A DNA stretch of 64,000 nt from Bacteroidales bacterium (GCA_017541145.1 JAFXZT010000155.1:1-64000); one strand, 5' to 3'; numbered from the stretch's first letter, positions 46,260-55,383 are shown. The notes: generated by a model not told the origin, from the letters alone. Numbers and translations: made by a program.

Positions 46260-46790
46260 ATGTCAGAACAATATTTTTATTATGATGGTAACGGACAAAG
46301 AGGTCCGGTAGATTTGAATGAACTTGTTACTAAAATTAATCTTGATACTGATATTTGGTGCCCTAATCTGTCAGATTGGACAGCTGCCAAAAATGTTCCT
46401 GAAGTAGTAGCTGCTTACAACAGATATCAAGAACAATTGAAATCTCAAAATTCTTTCAATATTTCTAACGGTCAGAATCCAAATTATTATCGACAAAACA
46501 ATTATCAACAAAACAATCGTCCTTATCCGGATCCCAATGAACCAAACTTTACACTTTATATTATATTGTCAGCAATTTGTATTGCAGCAGTATGTTTGCC
46601 GTTTGGTATCGTTGCATTAATCAAAACTCTTAATGCTCAAAAAGCATATAACCGAGGCGATGTTAATGGTTGTAATATTGATCTCAAATCAGCAAAACAT
46701 TGGTTGATTGCATCTCTTGTTGGTGTGGTAGTATTGGTTGTATTATATATGGTATTTATTATGGTATTCATAAAAATGCAAGTGAGATAA
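46260..46790 (+). CDS. GYF_2-CD225/dispanin membrane protein, paralogue 3
   Basis: 176 aa. GYF_2 (about 4-51: QYFYYDGNGQRGPVDLNEL, IWCPNLSDWTAAKNVPEV), a short Asn/Gln/Tyr linker, then PNFTLYIILSAICIAAVCLP FGIVALIKTLNAQKAYNRGD and SAKHWLIASLVGVVVLVVLY. The closest in layout to paralogue 1 (both have PNFTLYI at the start of the first membrane segment). The next gene starts 6 bp after its stop, so paralogues 3 and 4 are translated together. Confidence 0.87.
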   Translation: MSEQYFYYDGNGQRGPVDLNELVTKINLDTDIWCPNLSDWTAAKNVPEVVAAYNRYQEQLKSQNSFNISNGQNPNYYRQNNYQQNNRPYPDPNEPNFTLYIILSAICIAAVCLPFGIVALIKTLNAQKAYNRGDVNGCNIDLKSAKHWLIASLVGVVVLVVLYMVFIMVFIKMQVR

Positions 46791-46796
46791 AAAATT

Positions 46797-47321
46797 ATGG
46801 ATTATTCTTATTTTTATTACGAAGGTTCACAAACTTTCGGGCCTGTAAACTTGGAAGAACTGATTAAACATATTACACCCGATACTCAAATTTGGCGTAA
46901 TGAACTGGAAGACTGGCGAAGTGCAAAATCTGTTCCTGAAGTAAATATTGCACTTCAGGAACAAATATCAAGAATGCAGCAAGTAACACCTCCTCCGCAT
47001 GCTTCGTATAACAATAATTCTGCAACATCGAAGACCGATTCTCGTGGATATGTTATTGGAAACGACGGCAAGAGGTATTCTTTACGTTTGAAACCTAATT
47101 ATATTTTTTGGTATATTATATCTGTTATTTTTTTAATTTTCTTTCTGCCGGGTGGGCTTTTGAATATTGTTACTTTAATATTTTTACAGAAAAGTCAACA
47201 TAATTTTGAACATAATAACATTAAAAAATCCCTCGAACAGATGGATAATGCAAAATTGTTTTTTTTTATTGCATTGATTTTGGGGGTTGTATCGAGATTT
47301 ATGTTTATTAGTATGTTGTAA
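46797..47321 (+). CDS. GYF_2-dispanin-like membrane protein, paralogue 4
   Basis: 174 aa. GYF_2 (about 4-51: YFYYEGSQTFGPVNLEEL, IWRNELEDWRSAKSVPEV), a linker with a DSRGYVIGNDGKRYSL segment, and two membrane helices (about 102-125, 152-172). The CD225 loop is degenerate: PGGLLNIVTLIFLQKSQHNFEHNN keeps the pattern but has lost the A-x-x-A-Y-x-x-G-D core. It is the most diverged full-length member of the row. Confidence 0.8.
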   Translation: MDYSYFYYEGSQTFGPVNLEELIKHITPDTQIWRNELEDWRSAKSVPEVNIALQEQISRMQQVTPPPHASYNNNSATSKTDSRGYVIGNDGKRYSLRLKPNYIFWYIISVIFLIFFLPGGLLNIVTLIFLQKSQHNFEHNNIKKSLEQMDNAKLFFFIALILGVVSRFMFISML

Positions 47322-47333
47322 AAGTCGGTTGAT

Positions 47334-47654
47334 GTGGAACATAAAAATCTTGATTATAATTTACAGCCTCCGAGATACAATCCGTACAAAATGCCGGATT
47401 TTACTACAATGATTGTAATATCTGTACTTGCAATCGGATATTGTTTGCCGTGTGGTATAGTAGCACTTCTGAAAATATTAAAATCACAAAAGGCTTGGAA
47501 TTCAGGCGAATATGAATATAGCTTGGAAGAATATGAAAAGTCAAAAAAATGGTGTATAGCCGGAATAATTATCTTGGTAGTATTTATTTTCTTAGAATTT
47601 GTTGCCCCGTTATTATTTATATTCAGCGTATTCTTCACAGCCGCTTTTGCTTGA
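47334..47654 (+). CDS. CD225/dispanin protein without GYF_2, paralogue 5
   Basis: 106 aa from a GTG start at 47334; the ATG two bases earlier is in another frame, and no other in-frame start gives the domain. It lacks the GYF_2 part and begins with a short polar stretch, then MPDFTTMIVISVLAIGYCLPCGIVALLKILKSQKAWNSGEY, a good CD225 match with Cys at the membrane edge, and KSKKWCIAGIIILVVF. A hydrophobic tail (FIFSVFFTAAFA) ends it. 12 bp after paralogue 4. It could be a 5-prime-truncated duplicate or a natural single-domain member. Confidence 0.75.
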   Translation: MEHKNLDYNLQPPRYNPYKMPDFTTMIVISVLAIGYCLPCGIVALLKILKSQKAWNSGEYEYSLEEYEKSKKWCIAGIIILVVFIFLEFVAPLLFIFSVFFTAAFA

Positions 47655-47688
47655 TAAATTGATGTATGATTTCGTTGCGTTTGGGTAT

Positions 47689-47730
47689 CGTGGGTTTGCA
47701 CCCACGGCGAAAATCAAACATCACATCCGT
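47689..47730. repeat. dispersed palindromic repeat, copy 2
   Basis: CGTGGGTTTGCACCCACG (47689-47706), followed by GCGAAAATCAAACATCACAT and CCGT, is nearly identical to the unit at 11215-11258. Confidence 0.85.
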
Positions 47731-47754
47731 TATTAATACCACAGATAAAATAAA

Positions 47755-47786
47755 AAAGGCTGTTCCCGATGAGGAGAACAGCCTTT
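47755..47786 (-). terminator. terminator of the DUF3078 gene
   Basis: A perfect 11-bp stem (AAAGGCTGTTC at 47755-47765, GAACAGCCTTT at 47776-47786). T-run on the minus strand. Confidence 0.85.
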
Positions 47787-47809
47787 GGTTTTGTTAAGTT
47801 AATTGAGTA

Positions 47810-48742
47810 TTAGAATTTAAATGTTAAACCGCAGCCAATTACGTCTTTGAACTGTGTTTTTGAATATGATTCGTCGATGAGGATATCTTCATCGTAAATA
47901 AGTTCGGTTGTGATATTGAATGCAAGCCATTTTTTCAATTGGAGTGAGATAATTACGTTCCAGTCAACATCGATTTCGTCTACAATACCGTCTTCATAAT
48001 TGTTGAACAATGTGAGGTTGGTATTTAAAGAGATGTTTTTGCCGAAAGTGTAGAGAGCATTCATCTTGAAATACCATCCGAACTCAGAACGTGAGTGTTT
48101 CAAAGTATCAACACCAAATGCGCCTATTGATGATAAGTAATCGTTGGTAACAATAGTTGTTTTACCGCAAAGTGGTGAGAGATAGAATGTAAGATTCTCG
48201 TTTGGCTGATAATCGATACCTATTGTATATGTAAGATACAAAGGTGACCACCATTCAGAGTTGAGTTCTTTAGTATTGTTTTTGTCGTCGTAAGTATAAC
48301 CTACAGCCAATTGACTTTTGTAATCGAAAATTGCAGATGCGTAGAATTTCTTGCTAACTGCGTAACCGTATTTAGAAGAAATTTGGAATTTATCGTCTGT
48401 TTTTCTGAATTCATCGTTTTCGTCAATAAGTCTCAATGCTCCATATTGCATGATAGCAGCGTTTTGCCAAGAATGTTTGCCTTTGAGGTAGTTGGCGTTG
48501 AGACTTGCGAGCGCATTGAAACCAATTTGCTGATCACCACCGGCAGCCCAGTTTGTGAGTTTGGTTTGTGAGGCATTGAGTGACAACATACCGCTGAGTT
48601 TCCATACTTTTGCACTGTCAACTACTGCTTCTTTTTTGGAATCTTTTGCAAGAGTAGCTACGTCTTTTGCTACATCGTCGGTTTGAGCAATTGCGGCAAA
48701 ACTCATTGCAGCAATTGCAAGTGTTAACAATACTCTTTTCAT
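47810..48742 (-). CDS. DUF3078 outer-membrane barrel protein
   Basis: 310 aa with a signal peptide (cleavage after AAIAQ, residue 20). The mature N-terminus has the DUF3078 signature WKLSGMLSLNASQTKLTNWAAGGDQQ, and the body alternates amphipathic strands to a final GLTFKF, a typical barrel end. Function unknown; members are common outer-membrane proteins in Bacteroidota. Followed by its own terminator. Confidence 0.87.
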   Translation of the reverse strand: MKRVLLTLAIAAMSFAAIAQTDDVAKDVATLAKDSKKEAVVDSAKVWKLSGMLSLNASQTKLTNWAAGGDQQIGFNALASLNANYLKGKHSWQNAAIMQYGALRLIDENDEFRKTDDKFQISSKYGYAVSKKFYASAIFDYKSQLAVGYTYDDKNNTKELNSEWWSPLYLTYTIGIDYQPNENLTFYLSPLCGKTTIVTNDYLSSIGAFGVDTLKHSRSEFGWYFKMNALYTFGKNISLNTNLTLFNNYEDGIVDEIDVDWNVIISLQLKKWLAFNITTELIYDEDILIDESYSKTQFKDVIGCGLTFKF

Positions 48743-48796
48743 TGTTTTATTAGTTATGTATTGATGTTATATATATGTGTTACTTTTTTCGTTTTA

Positions 48797-49333
48797 TTAT
48801 AGGTGTTTGGCATCTATAAATCTCGGATATTCCGGAAGTGATTTCGCATATTTTTTATGGTAACTGTCCCATTTTTCGCGAAATTCTTCCAATGCAGTAC
48901 TGTCCGGATAGTTTCTCCATGCTGATTTTAGTGCTATAATATTAATAGAGTCAGCAGGGATAGTATCGTTTTCTTTCAATTTGCTGATAGCGTTGTCTAC
49001 GCATGCAAATTTTAGTTTGTTGTAATCGGTTTTGAAAAGCGGAAAGTAATAGTCCATAATAAATTTCTGGTCTTTGATACTTTCTTTCTCGCCTAAAGGG
49101 AAAAATTTTGCTACTTGCAAATAGTTGTAAGCAGTCATAATTTTTTTTGAGGGCGGATTTGTAACAGTAGCTGTAGAATCCGGAATTTCTTCTTCGATGA
49201 TATTGCAAGCCTTGTGAATAAGGTATCTTGGTATAAAAATGAATAAAGCAGCGAGCAAAACAGCTGCATAGATAAGCCATTTAATGATAGACGGCTTTTT
49301 TCTTTTCTTGATGTTGTTTTTTATATAGACCAT
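48797..49333 (-). CDS. membrane-anchored protein, unknown
   Basis: 178 aa. Basic N-terminus (NNIKKRKKPSIIKW), one membrane helix (about 18-36), and a periplasmic domain of about 140 residues with Lys/Tyr-rich helices (YNYLQVAKFFPLGEKESIKDQ, YPRFIDAKHL). Not recognised. It precedes the DUF3078 gene on the same strand by 55 bp. A -7-like element (TAATTTTG, minus strand, 49360-49353) lies 20 nt upstream of the start. Confidence 0.7.
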   Translation of the reverse strand: MVYIKNNIKKRKKPSIIKWLIYAAVLLAALFIFIPRYLIHKACNIIEEEIPDSTATVTNPPSKKIMTAYNYLQVAKFFPLGEKESIKDQKFIMDYYFPLFKTDYNKLKFACVDNAISKLKENDTIPADSINIIALKSAWRNYPDSTALEEFREKWDSYHKKYAKSLPEYPRFIDAKHL

Positions 49334-49469
49334 GATATAATTTTTACGGCGGCAAAATTAAAACATACGGCTAAAACAAGTTATATTTTAATGTTAACTA
49401 AATAATAAATTAAAATATTGAGAGTTAATATTAAATTATCAAAAACTTGTGAAAAAAGTTGGTGAAAAA

Positions 49470-49501
49470 TTTGGTGGGTTCATAAATAGTATCTACCTTT
49501 G
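49470..49501 (+). promoter_or_regulatory. promoter of the initiator tRNA
   Basis: TTTG (49470-49473), 20 nt, TACCTTTG (49494-49501): exact consensus, ending 17 nt before the tRNA. Confidence 0.75.
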
Positions 49502-49518
49502 CAACGTTGAAAAAATAC

Positions 49519-49591
<73 letters not shown>

Positions 49592-49623
49592 CTAAGATTA
49601 ATTTATAAGTAGTAGCCATAATG

Positions 49624-49660
49624 TCCTAACTGAGAGAAATTTCAGTTAGGATTTTTTTTT
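49624..49660 (+). terminator. terminator after tRNA-fMet
   Basis: TCCTAACTGA (49624-49633) pairs with TCAGTTAGGA (49642-49651), followed by nine T. Its T-run overlaps the -33 box of panC. Confidence 0.85.
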
Positions 49661-49689
49661 GGCTGTTATTTATTAATTGATTATCTTTG
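49658..49689 (+). promoter_or_regulatory. promoter of the panC operon
   Basis: TTTG (49658-49661), 20 nt, TATCTTTG (49682-49689): exact consensus, 37 nt before panC. Confidence 0.75.
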
Positions 49690-49725
49690 CAAACTGAAAA
49701 ATCAATTTATTGATAGAAATCTGTT

Positions 49726-50571
49726 ATGGAAATATTTTACGAAATCGAACCTCTCAAGAAGAGACTCGCACAATTACGCGCTCAAGGCAAATCCATAGGT
49801 TTTGTTGCTACAATGGGTGCACTTCATCTTGGTCATGTTTCTCTCGTTGAAAAATCCAATCAAGATAACGACATCACTGCTGTAAGTATTTTTGTAAATC
49901 CTACACAGTTCAACAACAAAGAAGATCTCGAAAAATATCCACGAAATCTTGAAGCCGATATTCATTTATTGGAAGAAAACGAGGCTGATATCGTTTTTGC
50001 TCCGGCAGTATCTGAGATGTATCCTCAGCCTGACAACCGTCAGTTTGAGATTGGTGCTGTTGCCGAAGTAATGGAAGGTAAATATCGTCCGGGACATTTT
50101 AATGGTGTTTGTCAGGTGGTTAGCAAGCTTCTTAATATTATGGAGCCTGACAATGCTTATTTCGGTCAGAAAGATTACCAGCAGATTGCTGTTATCCGTA
50201 CAATGGTGAAAAAATATATGCCTGATTTTAAGGGTAAAATTATCAGCTGTCCTATCAAACGCGAATCCGACGGTCTTGCTCTTAGCAGTAGAAATCAGCA
50301 TTTGTCTGCTGATCAGAGAGTTTCTGCTTTGTTGATTTCTAAGACATTGTTTAAGGCTAAAGAGATGTCGGACAAGGGTGCTACTCAGAAAGAACTTGTT
50401 GATTATATAAAGAAGTCGATAGCTACAGATGCTAATCTTTGTTTGGAATATGTAGAGATTGCCGACAAAGATACATTGCAGCCGATAAAAGGTGATTTGC
50501 CAAAGAATGCTGTAATTTGTATTACAGTTTACGACGGAAAAACAAGATTAATCGATAATATTTTGCTTTAA
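49726..50571 (+). CDS. panC: pantothenate synthetase
   Basis: 281 aa enzyme that joins pantoate and beta-alanine with ATP to make pantothenate. VATMGALHLGHVSLV (HIGH-like HLGH), SIFVNPTQFN, FGQKDYQQ and KRESDGLALSSRN (KMSKS-like) are intact. Usual length. It leads a six-gene run on the plus strand; panD follows 15 bp later. Confidence 0.97.
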   Translation: MEIFYEIEPLKKRLAQLRAQGKSIGFVATMGALHLGHVSLVEKSNQDNDITAVSIFVNPTQFNNKEDLEKYPRNLEADIHLLEENEADIVFAPAVSEMYPQPDNRQFEIGAVAEVMEGKYRPGHFNGVCQVVSKLLNIMEPDNAYFGQKDYQQIAVIRTMVKKYMPDFKGKIISCPIKRESDGLALSSRNQHLSADQRVSALLISKTLFKAKEMSDKGATQKELVDYIKKSIATDANLCLEYVEIADKDTLQPIKGDLPKNAVICITVYDGKTRLIDNILL

Positions 50572-50586
50572 GGAAAGGAAAAGAGG

Positions 50587-50937
50587 ATGTTTATAGAAGT
50601 TTTGAAATCGAAAATCCACAGGGTTTCCGTTACTCAGGCTAATTTGCAATATATAGGCAGTATTACAATAGATGAGGCATTGATGGAAGCTGCAAATATT
50701 ATCGAAAACGAGAAAGTTCAAGTAGTGGATGTTGATAATGGCGAAAGACTTGAAACATACGTAATAAAGGGAGAAAGAAATTCCGGATGTATATGTCTCA
50801 ATGGTCCGGCAGCGCGTAAGGTTGTGGTAGGAGATACTGTAATCATTATGTCGTATGCTTCTATGGATTTTGATGAGGCAAAGAGTTTTAAGCCTACAGT
50901 AATATTTCCCGATACCAACACTAATAAGTTATTATAA
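50587..50937 (+). CDS. panD: aspartate 1-decarboxylase
   Basis: 116 aa pyruvoyl enzyme that makes beta-alanine for PanC. The self-cleavage site Gly24-Ser25 is present in YIGSITID, with the [13 protein letters not shown] opening and the C-terminal half holding [20 protein letters not shown]. Complete. Confidence 0.97.
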   Translation: MFIEVLKSKIHRVSVTQANLQYIGSITIDEALMEAANIIENEKVQVVDVDNGERLETYVIKGERNSGCICLNGPAARKVVVGDTVIIMSYASMDFDEAKSFKPTVIFPDTNTNKLL

Positions 50938-50982
50938 CATATAAATTTTTGCTACTAAACCTGTATAACTGATTTTAAAGAG

Positions 50983-51534
50983 ATGAAAACAACGGATTTA
51001 ACAATTTATGTTAGACCAAATTACAATCCCGGCAGAAACATCATTGTTCAATGCTTGTGGTATTTTGTGAATCATGTTGTTTTCGGATGTCCGTTTTTTA
51101 TATTTTACGGATTAAAACGTTGGTTGCTCAGGTTGTTTGGAGCAAAAGTGGGTGAACGTGTTATAATAAAGCCGAATGTAAATATCAAGTTTCCGTGGCG
51201 GCTGGAAATCGGGGATAATGTTTGGATTGGTGAAAAGGCTTGGATTGATAATATAGATGTTGTAAAAATTGGCAGAAATGCAGTTTTGTCACAACATGTT
51301 TTGGTTATTACGGGCAGTCACAATTATAAGAAAACAAATTTTGAGCTAATTACACATCCTGTTGTGATAGAGGATGGAGTTTGGGTCTGTGCTAATGCTA
51401 CGGTATTGGCTGGCAGTTACTTGAAATCGCATTCAATGGTTACGGCAGGAAGTGTTGCTCCAAAAACAGCGGAGCCTTATTCTATTTACACAGGTAATCC
51501 GGCTGTAAAAGTTAGAGACCGTGTAATAGAATAA
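50983..51534 (+). CDS. WcaF-like hexapeptide acetyltransferase
   Basis: 183 aa left-handed beta-helix acyltransferase. GERVIIKPNVNIKFPWRLEIGDNVWIGEKAWIDN and GVWVCANATVLAGSYLKSHSMVTAGSVAPKTAEPYSIYTGNPAVKV are the hexapeptide-repeat and product-loop signatures of WcaF and related O-acetyltransferases of exopolysaccharide clusters. A GT2 glycosyltransferase starts 7 bp later, as in colanic-acid-type gene orders. The sugar acceptor is unknown. Confidence 0.88.
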   Translation: MKTTDLTIYVRPNYNPGRNIIVQCLWYFVNHVVFGCPFFIFYGLKRWLLRLFGAKVGERVIIKPNVNIKFPWRLEIGDNVWIGEKAWIDNIDVVKIGRNAVLSQHVLVITGSHNYKKTNFELITHPVVIEDGVWVCANATVLAGSYLKSHSMVTAGSVAPKTAEPYSIYTGNPAVKVRDRVIE

Positions 51535-51541
51535 CTAAAAA

Positions 51542-52312
51542 ATGAGAGTTTCGATTATTACAGTATGTTACAATTCTGAAAAATACATCCGTACATGTAT
51601 GGAGTCTTTTTTGGAGCAAGATTATCCTGACAAAGAGCATGTTATAATAGATGGAAAAAGTTCAGATAATACTGTTGCTATTGTGAAAGAATACAATCCG
51701 GATGTGTTGATTTCAGAGCCTGATAACGGTTTGTATGATGCAATCAACAAGGGTATAAAGCATTGTTCCGGAGATATTATTGCGTTGCTTCATGCTGATG
51801 ATGTTTTTGCTGATAAATACGTTATTTCCCGAATGGAGAAACTTATTCGCGAAAAGAATGTAGATACAGCTTATGCCGATTTGCTTTATGTTCAGCAGGA
51901 TAATATTGACAGATGTATCAGGTATTGGAGATCAGGAGTATTCTCCAAACAGAAACTTTCACATGGTTGGGCACCGCCGCATCCCACTTTCTTTGTGAAA
52001 AAAGAGGTGTATGAAAAATATGGCACATTTAATACTCATTATAAAATAGCGGCTGATTATGATATTATGACCCGTTTTTTAGGTCTTCATAATGTTTCTA
52101 CTGCATATTGCCCTTGCGTAACTATTAAAATGAGAATGGGCGGAATGAGTAACCGTTGTTTGGGTAATATTTTTCAGAAATCAAAAGAAGATTTTACAAT
52201 TGCGAGGTTAAACCATATAGGCGGATTGTTTACTGTTATTTTTAAGAACTTGAGAAAAATTCATCAATTCAGGTTGTTAACAAATATCAGTAAGGATATA
52301 TCTGCTTTGTAA
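51542..52312 (+). CDS. family 2 glycosyltransferase (WcaA/WcaE-like)
   Basis: 256 aa GT-A glycosyltransferase. MRVSIITVCYNSEKYIRTCMES, EHVIIDGKSSDNTV, EPDNGLYDAINKGIKHCSGDIIALLHADDVF (acidic metal motif) and HGWAPPHPTFFVKKEVYEKYG are hallmarks of the branch that works on surface polysaccharides. Likely makes a glycan with the preceding acetyltransferase, possibly using the GDP-fucose from gmd-fcl 25 kb away; donor not determined. Confidence 0.9.
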   Translation: MRVSIITVCYNSEKYIRTCMESFLEQDYPDKEHVIIDGKSSDNTVAIVKEYNPDVLISEPDNGLYDAINKGIKHCSGDIIALLHADDVFADKYVISRMEKLIREKNVDTAYADLLYVQQDNIDRCIRYWRSGVFSKQKLSHGWAPPHPTFFVKKEVYEKYGTFNTHYKIAADYDIMTRFLGLHNVSTAYCPCVTIKMRMGGMSNRCLGNIFQKSKEDFTIARLNHIGGLFTVIFKNLRKIHQFRLLTNISKDISAL

Positions 52313-52363
52313 TCTTTTAATAGAATTATTTTTTTTAACAGTAACCAACAAAATTTCCTGTGT

Positions 52364-53203
52364 ATGGCAAAACAGAAAAAAGAAAATAACAAATACAAGA
52401 TTATTTTTTATAACGAGACTACTCTTCATGAAGTAACTTCGTTTAATATAACAAGTACCAACGTTTTGGCTTATGCTGGAGTTCTTGTTTTTGTGATTGC
52501 AGTGCTTGTAGCATTGCTGTTTGTGTTTACTCCGCTCAATCAGTTTTTACCTTCTGCCAACGATAGCAAATTCCATCAGGAACTTCAGGAGTCTGCCATC
52601 CGTTTCGACAGTATTCGTAATGTTTTGGAGCAGAGACACGAATATTTTCAATCCATACGCAATCTTATGGACGGAAATCTTGATGCTAATGTTAATCAGA
52701 CCGATTCTACGGTTGAACGTTTGAAAATAGATTTCGCCAAAAGTAAGCATGACTCTATTCTTCAGACTCTTATTGAGGAGGAAGAACAGTTGGCAATTTC
52801 TATGGTAAATGCCACAAGTCATGAGAAATATAAGAATATGTCATTCTTTATGCCGGTGAAAGGTACTATTACTCAGACTTTTGATCTTGCTACCGGACAT
52901 CTTGGTATTGATATCGCTGCCAAAGACGGCGAGCCGGTACTTTCTACATTGCCGGGTACTGTTATCCTTGCTACTTGGAGCTCTGAAACCGGTAATATTA
53001 TTCAGGTTCAACACGATAATAATTTCTTGTCAATTTATAAACACAATTCTGCTTTGCTCAAGAAAGTAGGTGACAAGGTTGATGCCGGAGAGCCAATTGC
53101 AATTATCGGTAATTCCGGAGAGCTTACAACCGGTACGCATCTTCATTTTGAACTTTGGCACAATGGTGTTGCTGTTGATCCTCAATCTTATATTGCTTAT
53201 TAA
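52364..53203 (+). CDS. M23 family murein endopeptidase
   Basis: 279 aa. N-terminal cytoplasmic part of about 30 residues, one membrane helix (about 34-56), a coiled coil (about 70-150), and a LytM/M23 domain (about 165-279). Zinc ligands appear in GHLGIDIAAKDG and GTHLHFELWHNG, so the enzyme is probably active on cross-bridges rather than a degenerate activator. dxr starts 3 bp after the stop. Confidence 0.92.
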   Translation: MAKQKKENNKYKIIFYNETTLHEVTSFNITSTNVLAYAGVLVFVIAVLVALLFVFTPLNQFLPSANDSKFHQELQESAIRFDSIRNVLEQRHEYFQSIRNLMDGNLDANVNQTDSTVERLKIDFAKSKHDSILQTLIEEEEQLAISMVNATSHEKYKNMSFFMPVKGTITQTFDLATGHLGIDIAAKDGEPVLSTLPGTVILATWSSETGNIIQVQHDNNFLSIYKHNSALLKKVGDKVDAGEPIAIIGNSGELTTGTHLHFELWHNGVAVDPQSYIAY

Positions 53204-53206
53204 ATT

Positions 53207-54355
53207 ATGAAACGCAGAATTGCAATTTTGGGTTCTACCGGAAGTATCGGTACTCAAACTTTGGATGTTATTAAAAGAAATCCTGATAAATTTGAAGTAG
53301 AGGTTCTTACTTGTAATCACAATTGGGAATTACTTGTAAAACAGGCTATTGAATTTAGTCCAAATGCAGTTGTAATTGCTGATAAACAATTTTATCAACA
53401 AACTTCTGACGCGTTGAAAGATTATTCGGTGAAAGTTTATGCCGGTAGCGAGGCGTTGGAACAGGTTGTAGAATTTGACAGTATTGATATTGTGGTGGCT
53501 GCTATGGTAGGTTATTCAGGATTAATACCAACTGTTAATGCCATAAAACACAAAAAAGCTATTGCTCTTGCCAACAAGGAAACTCTTGTAGCAGCAGGAA
53601 ATATCGTAATAAAAACTGCTTTGGAAAATCATGTTCCGATTTTACCTGTAGACAGCGAACATTCCGCTATTTTTCAATCGCTGATAGGAGAGGGCGACAA
53701 CGAGATTGATAAGATACTTTTAACTGCATCAGGAGGTCCGTTCCGCGGTAAAAACAGAGAATTTCTTGCTACTGTTACCAAAGAACAGGCTTTGAAACAT
53801 CCTAATTGGAACATGGGAGCAAAAGTAACGATAGATTCGGCTTCGCTTATGAACAAGGGTTTGGAAACTATTGAAGCTATGCATCTTTTTGATGTTCCGG
53901 TTGACAAAATAGAGGTGTTGGTTCATCCTCAAAGTATTATACATTCGGGTGTACAGTTTCAAGACGGGTCGGTAAAAATGCAGCTTGGTGTGCCGGATAT
54001 GCGGTTGCCGATACAATTTGCTATCGGATATCCTGAGCGTTTGAATAGTGGTTTGCCTCGAGTTGACTTCTTTTCGTTGCCAAACGGTCTTACATTTGAA
54101 AAGCCTGATTTAACGGTATTTAGAAATCTTGCAATTGCGATGGATGCTGCACGCAAAGGCGGTAATTTGCCTTGTATTATGAATGCGGCTAATGAAATAG
54201 CTGTTAAGAGATTTTTGCAAGATAAAATCGGATTCCTTCAGATGTCGGATTTTATTGAAACTGTGATGAATAAAACATCTTTTATTCAGAATCCTACTTT
54301 GGATGATATAATTGCAACTCATTCTGAAGCTACAAAAATATCAGAATCGTTGTAA
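53207..54355 (+). CDS. dxr: 1-deoxy-D-xylulose 5-phosphate reductoisomerase
   Basis: 382 aa enzyme of the non-mevalonate isoprenoid pathway, making 2-C-methyl-D-erythritol 4-phosphate. NADPH loop ILGSTGSIGTQTLDVI, ALANKETLVAAG, PVDSEHSAIFQ, LLTASGGPF and MGAKVTIDSASLMNKGLE are all present. Last gene of the panC run. Its product leads to undecaprenyl phosphate, recycled by UppP, which is encoded convergently next to it. Confidence 0.97.
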   Translation: MKRRIAILGSTGSIGTQTLDVIKRNPDKFEVEVLTCNHNWELLVKQAIEFSPNAVVIADKQFYQQTSDALKDYSVKVYAGSEALEQVVEFDSIDIVVAAMVGYSGLIPTVNAIKHKKAIALANKETLVAAGNIVIKTALENHVPILPVDSEHSAIFQSLIGEGDNEIDKILLTASGGPFRGKNREFLATVTKEQALKHPNWNMGAKVTIDSASLMNKGLETIEAMHLFDVPVDKIEVLVHPQSIIHSGVQFQDGSVKMQLGVPDMRLPIQFAIGYPERLNSGLPRVDFFSLPNGLTFEKPDLTVFRNLAIAMDAARKGGNLPCIMNAANEIAVKRFLQDKIGFLQMSDFIETVMNKTSFIQNPTLDDIIATHSEATKISESL

Positions 54356-54380
54356 ACTAAAATATAATACAGATACAAAA

Positions 54381-54416
54381 AAGGCAGTCAATTAATTTTA
54401 TTGACTGCCTTTTTTA
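54381..54416. terminator. bidirectional terminator dxr / uppP
   Basis: A perfect 12-bp stem (AAGGCAGTCAAT at 54381-54392, ATTGACTGCCTT at 54400-54411) with T-runs on both strands between convergent genes. Confidence 0.9.
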
Positions 54417-54423
54417 GTTATTG

Positions 54424-55269
54424 TTACGCTATTACAAAACAGATGGTTGCGATTATTACACAATATATTGCGAAATAAATAAGCTTTAGTTTCTTAACAA
54501 TATTTATCATCCATTTGCAAGCCAAACATCCGGAAACAAATGCTGCTATGAATCCTATTGCCAAAACCATTGGCGCTATCGGTTCTGTAGCTCCGTGTGA
54601 AGCGAGATATTCTGCTGACGGTGCAAAGATGTGTTTGAAATCCAATAGAGCTTCGCCAAGTATCGGCGGTATTACCATCAAAAACGAAAATTGTGCGATA
54701 TTTTCTTTTTTGTTGCCTAAAAGCAATCCGGTAGCAATTGTAGAACCCGATCTTGAAAGTCCCGGCAATACTGCGCATGCTTGTGCGATACCGATTATAA
54801 ATGCGTGTAGCGGTGATATTTCTTCTTTGGGTTGCGGTTTCCAGTAGTGGGTGAGGGTAAGAAGTGCTGCTGTTAACAATAAACAACATCCTACTACTTT
54901 TATTGAACCTGCAAATATTGCTTCGATATTGTCTTTGAAACACAATCCGACGATTCCGATTGGAATCATTGATATTACAATCAATATTACATAACGTTGT
55001 TCAAAGTTCAAACGCTGCCAAATCGGCTGACCTTGGGTTTCGGGACTGAGTTTTGTAAAAAATCCCTTTATCAGTTGTAATATTTCTTTTCTGAGTATTG
55101 TACAAGTGGCGAGTACTGTTGCTACGTGTACTACAATATCAAATGTAAGTCCGGCTTCGCGAACATTCAGCAGCTCTTGTCCTAACTGAAGGTGACCGCT
55201 GCTGCTTACCGGCAAAAATTCTGTCAAACCTTGGATAATGCCAAGTATAAATGCTTCTAATGCATCCAT
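54424..55269 (-). CDS. uppP: undecaprenyl-diphosphatase
   Basis: 281 aa inner-membrane protein with about eight helices. [15 protein letters not shown] and the second motif [18 protein letters not shown] hold the active-site residues of the BacA/UppP family. It regenerates undecaprenyl phosphate for peptidoglycan and surface glycan synthesis, and gives bacitracin tolerance when abundant. Convergent with dxr. Confidence 0.96.
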   Translation of the reverse strand: MDALEAFILGIIQGLTEFLPVSSSGHLQLGQELLNVREAGLTFDIVVHVATVLATCTILRKEILQLIKGFFTKLSPETQGQPIWQRLNFEQRYVILIVISMIPIGIVGLCFKDNIEAIFAGSIKVVGCCLLLTAALLTLTHYWKPQPKEEISPLHAFIIGIAQACAVLPGLSRSGSTIATGLLLGNKKENIAQFSFLMVIPPILGEALLDFKHIFAPSAEYLASHGATEPIAPMVLAIGFIAAFVSGCLACKWMINIVKKLKLIYFAIYCVIIATICFVIA

Positions 55270-55300
55270 TTTTTTCCTTTTTGTGTTAATCTAAAAAAAG

Positions 55301-55342
55301 ACCGATGAAATCATATCTTTTTATAAAGTGATGTTCACCGGT
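55301..55342 (-). terminator. terminator of the greA-HIT unit
   Basis: ACCGATGAAATCA (55301-55313) pairs with TGATGTTCACCGGT (55329-55342) with one bulge and a mismatch. Seven T follow on the minus strand. Confidence 0.75.
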
Positions 55343-55383
55343 CTTAGCTTTATTTGTTAAATTGGATTAATAATCAATTTTTG

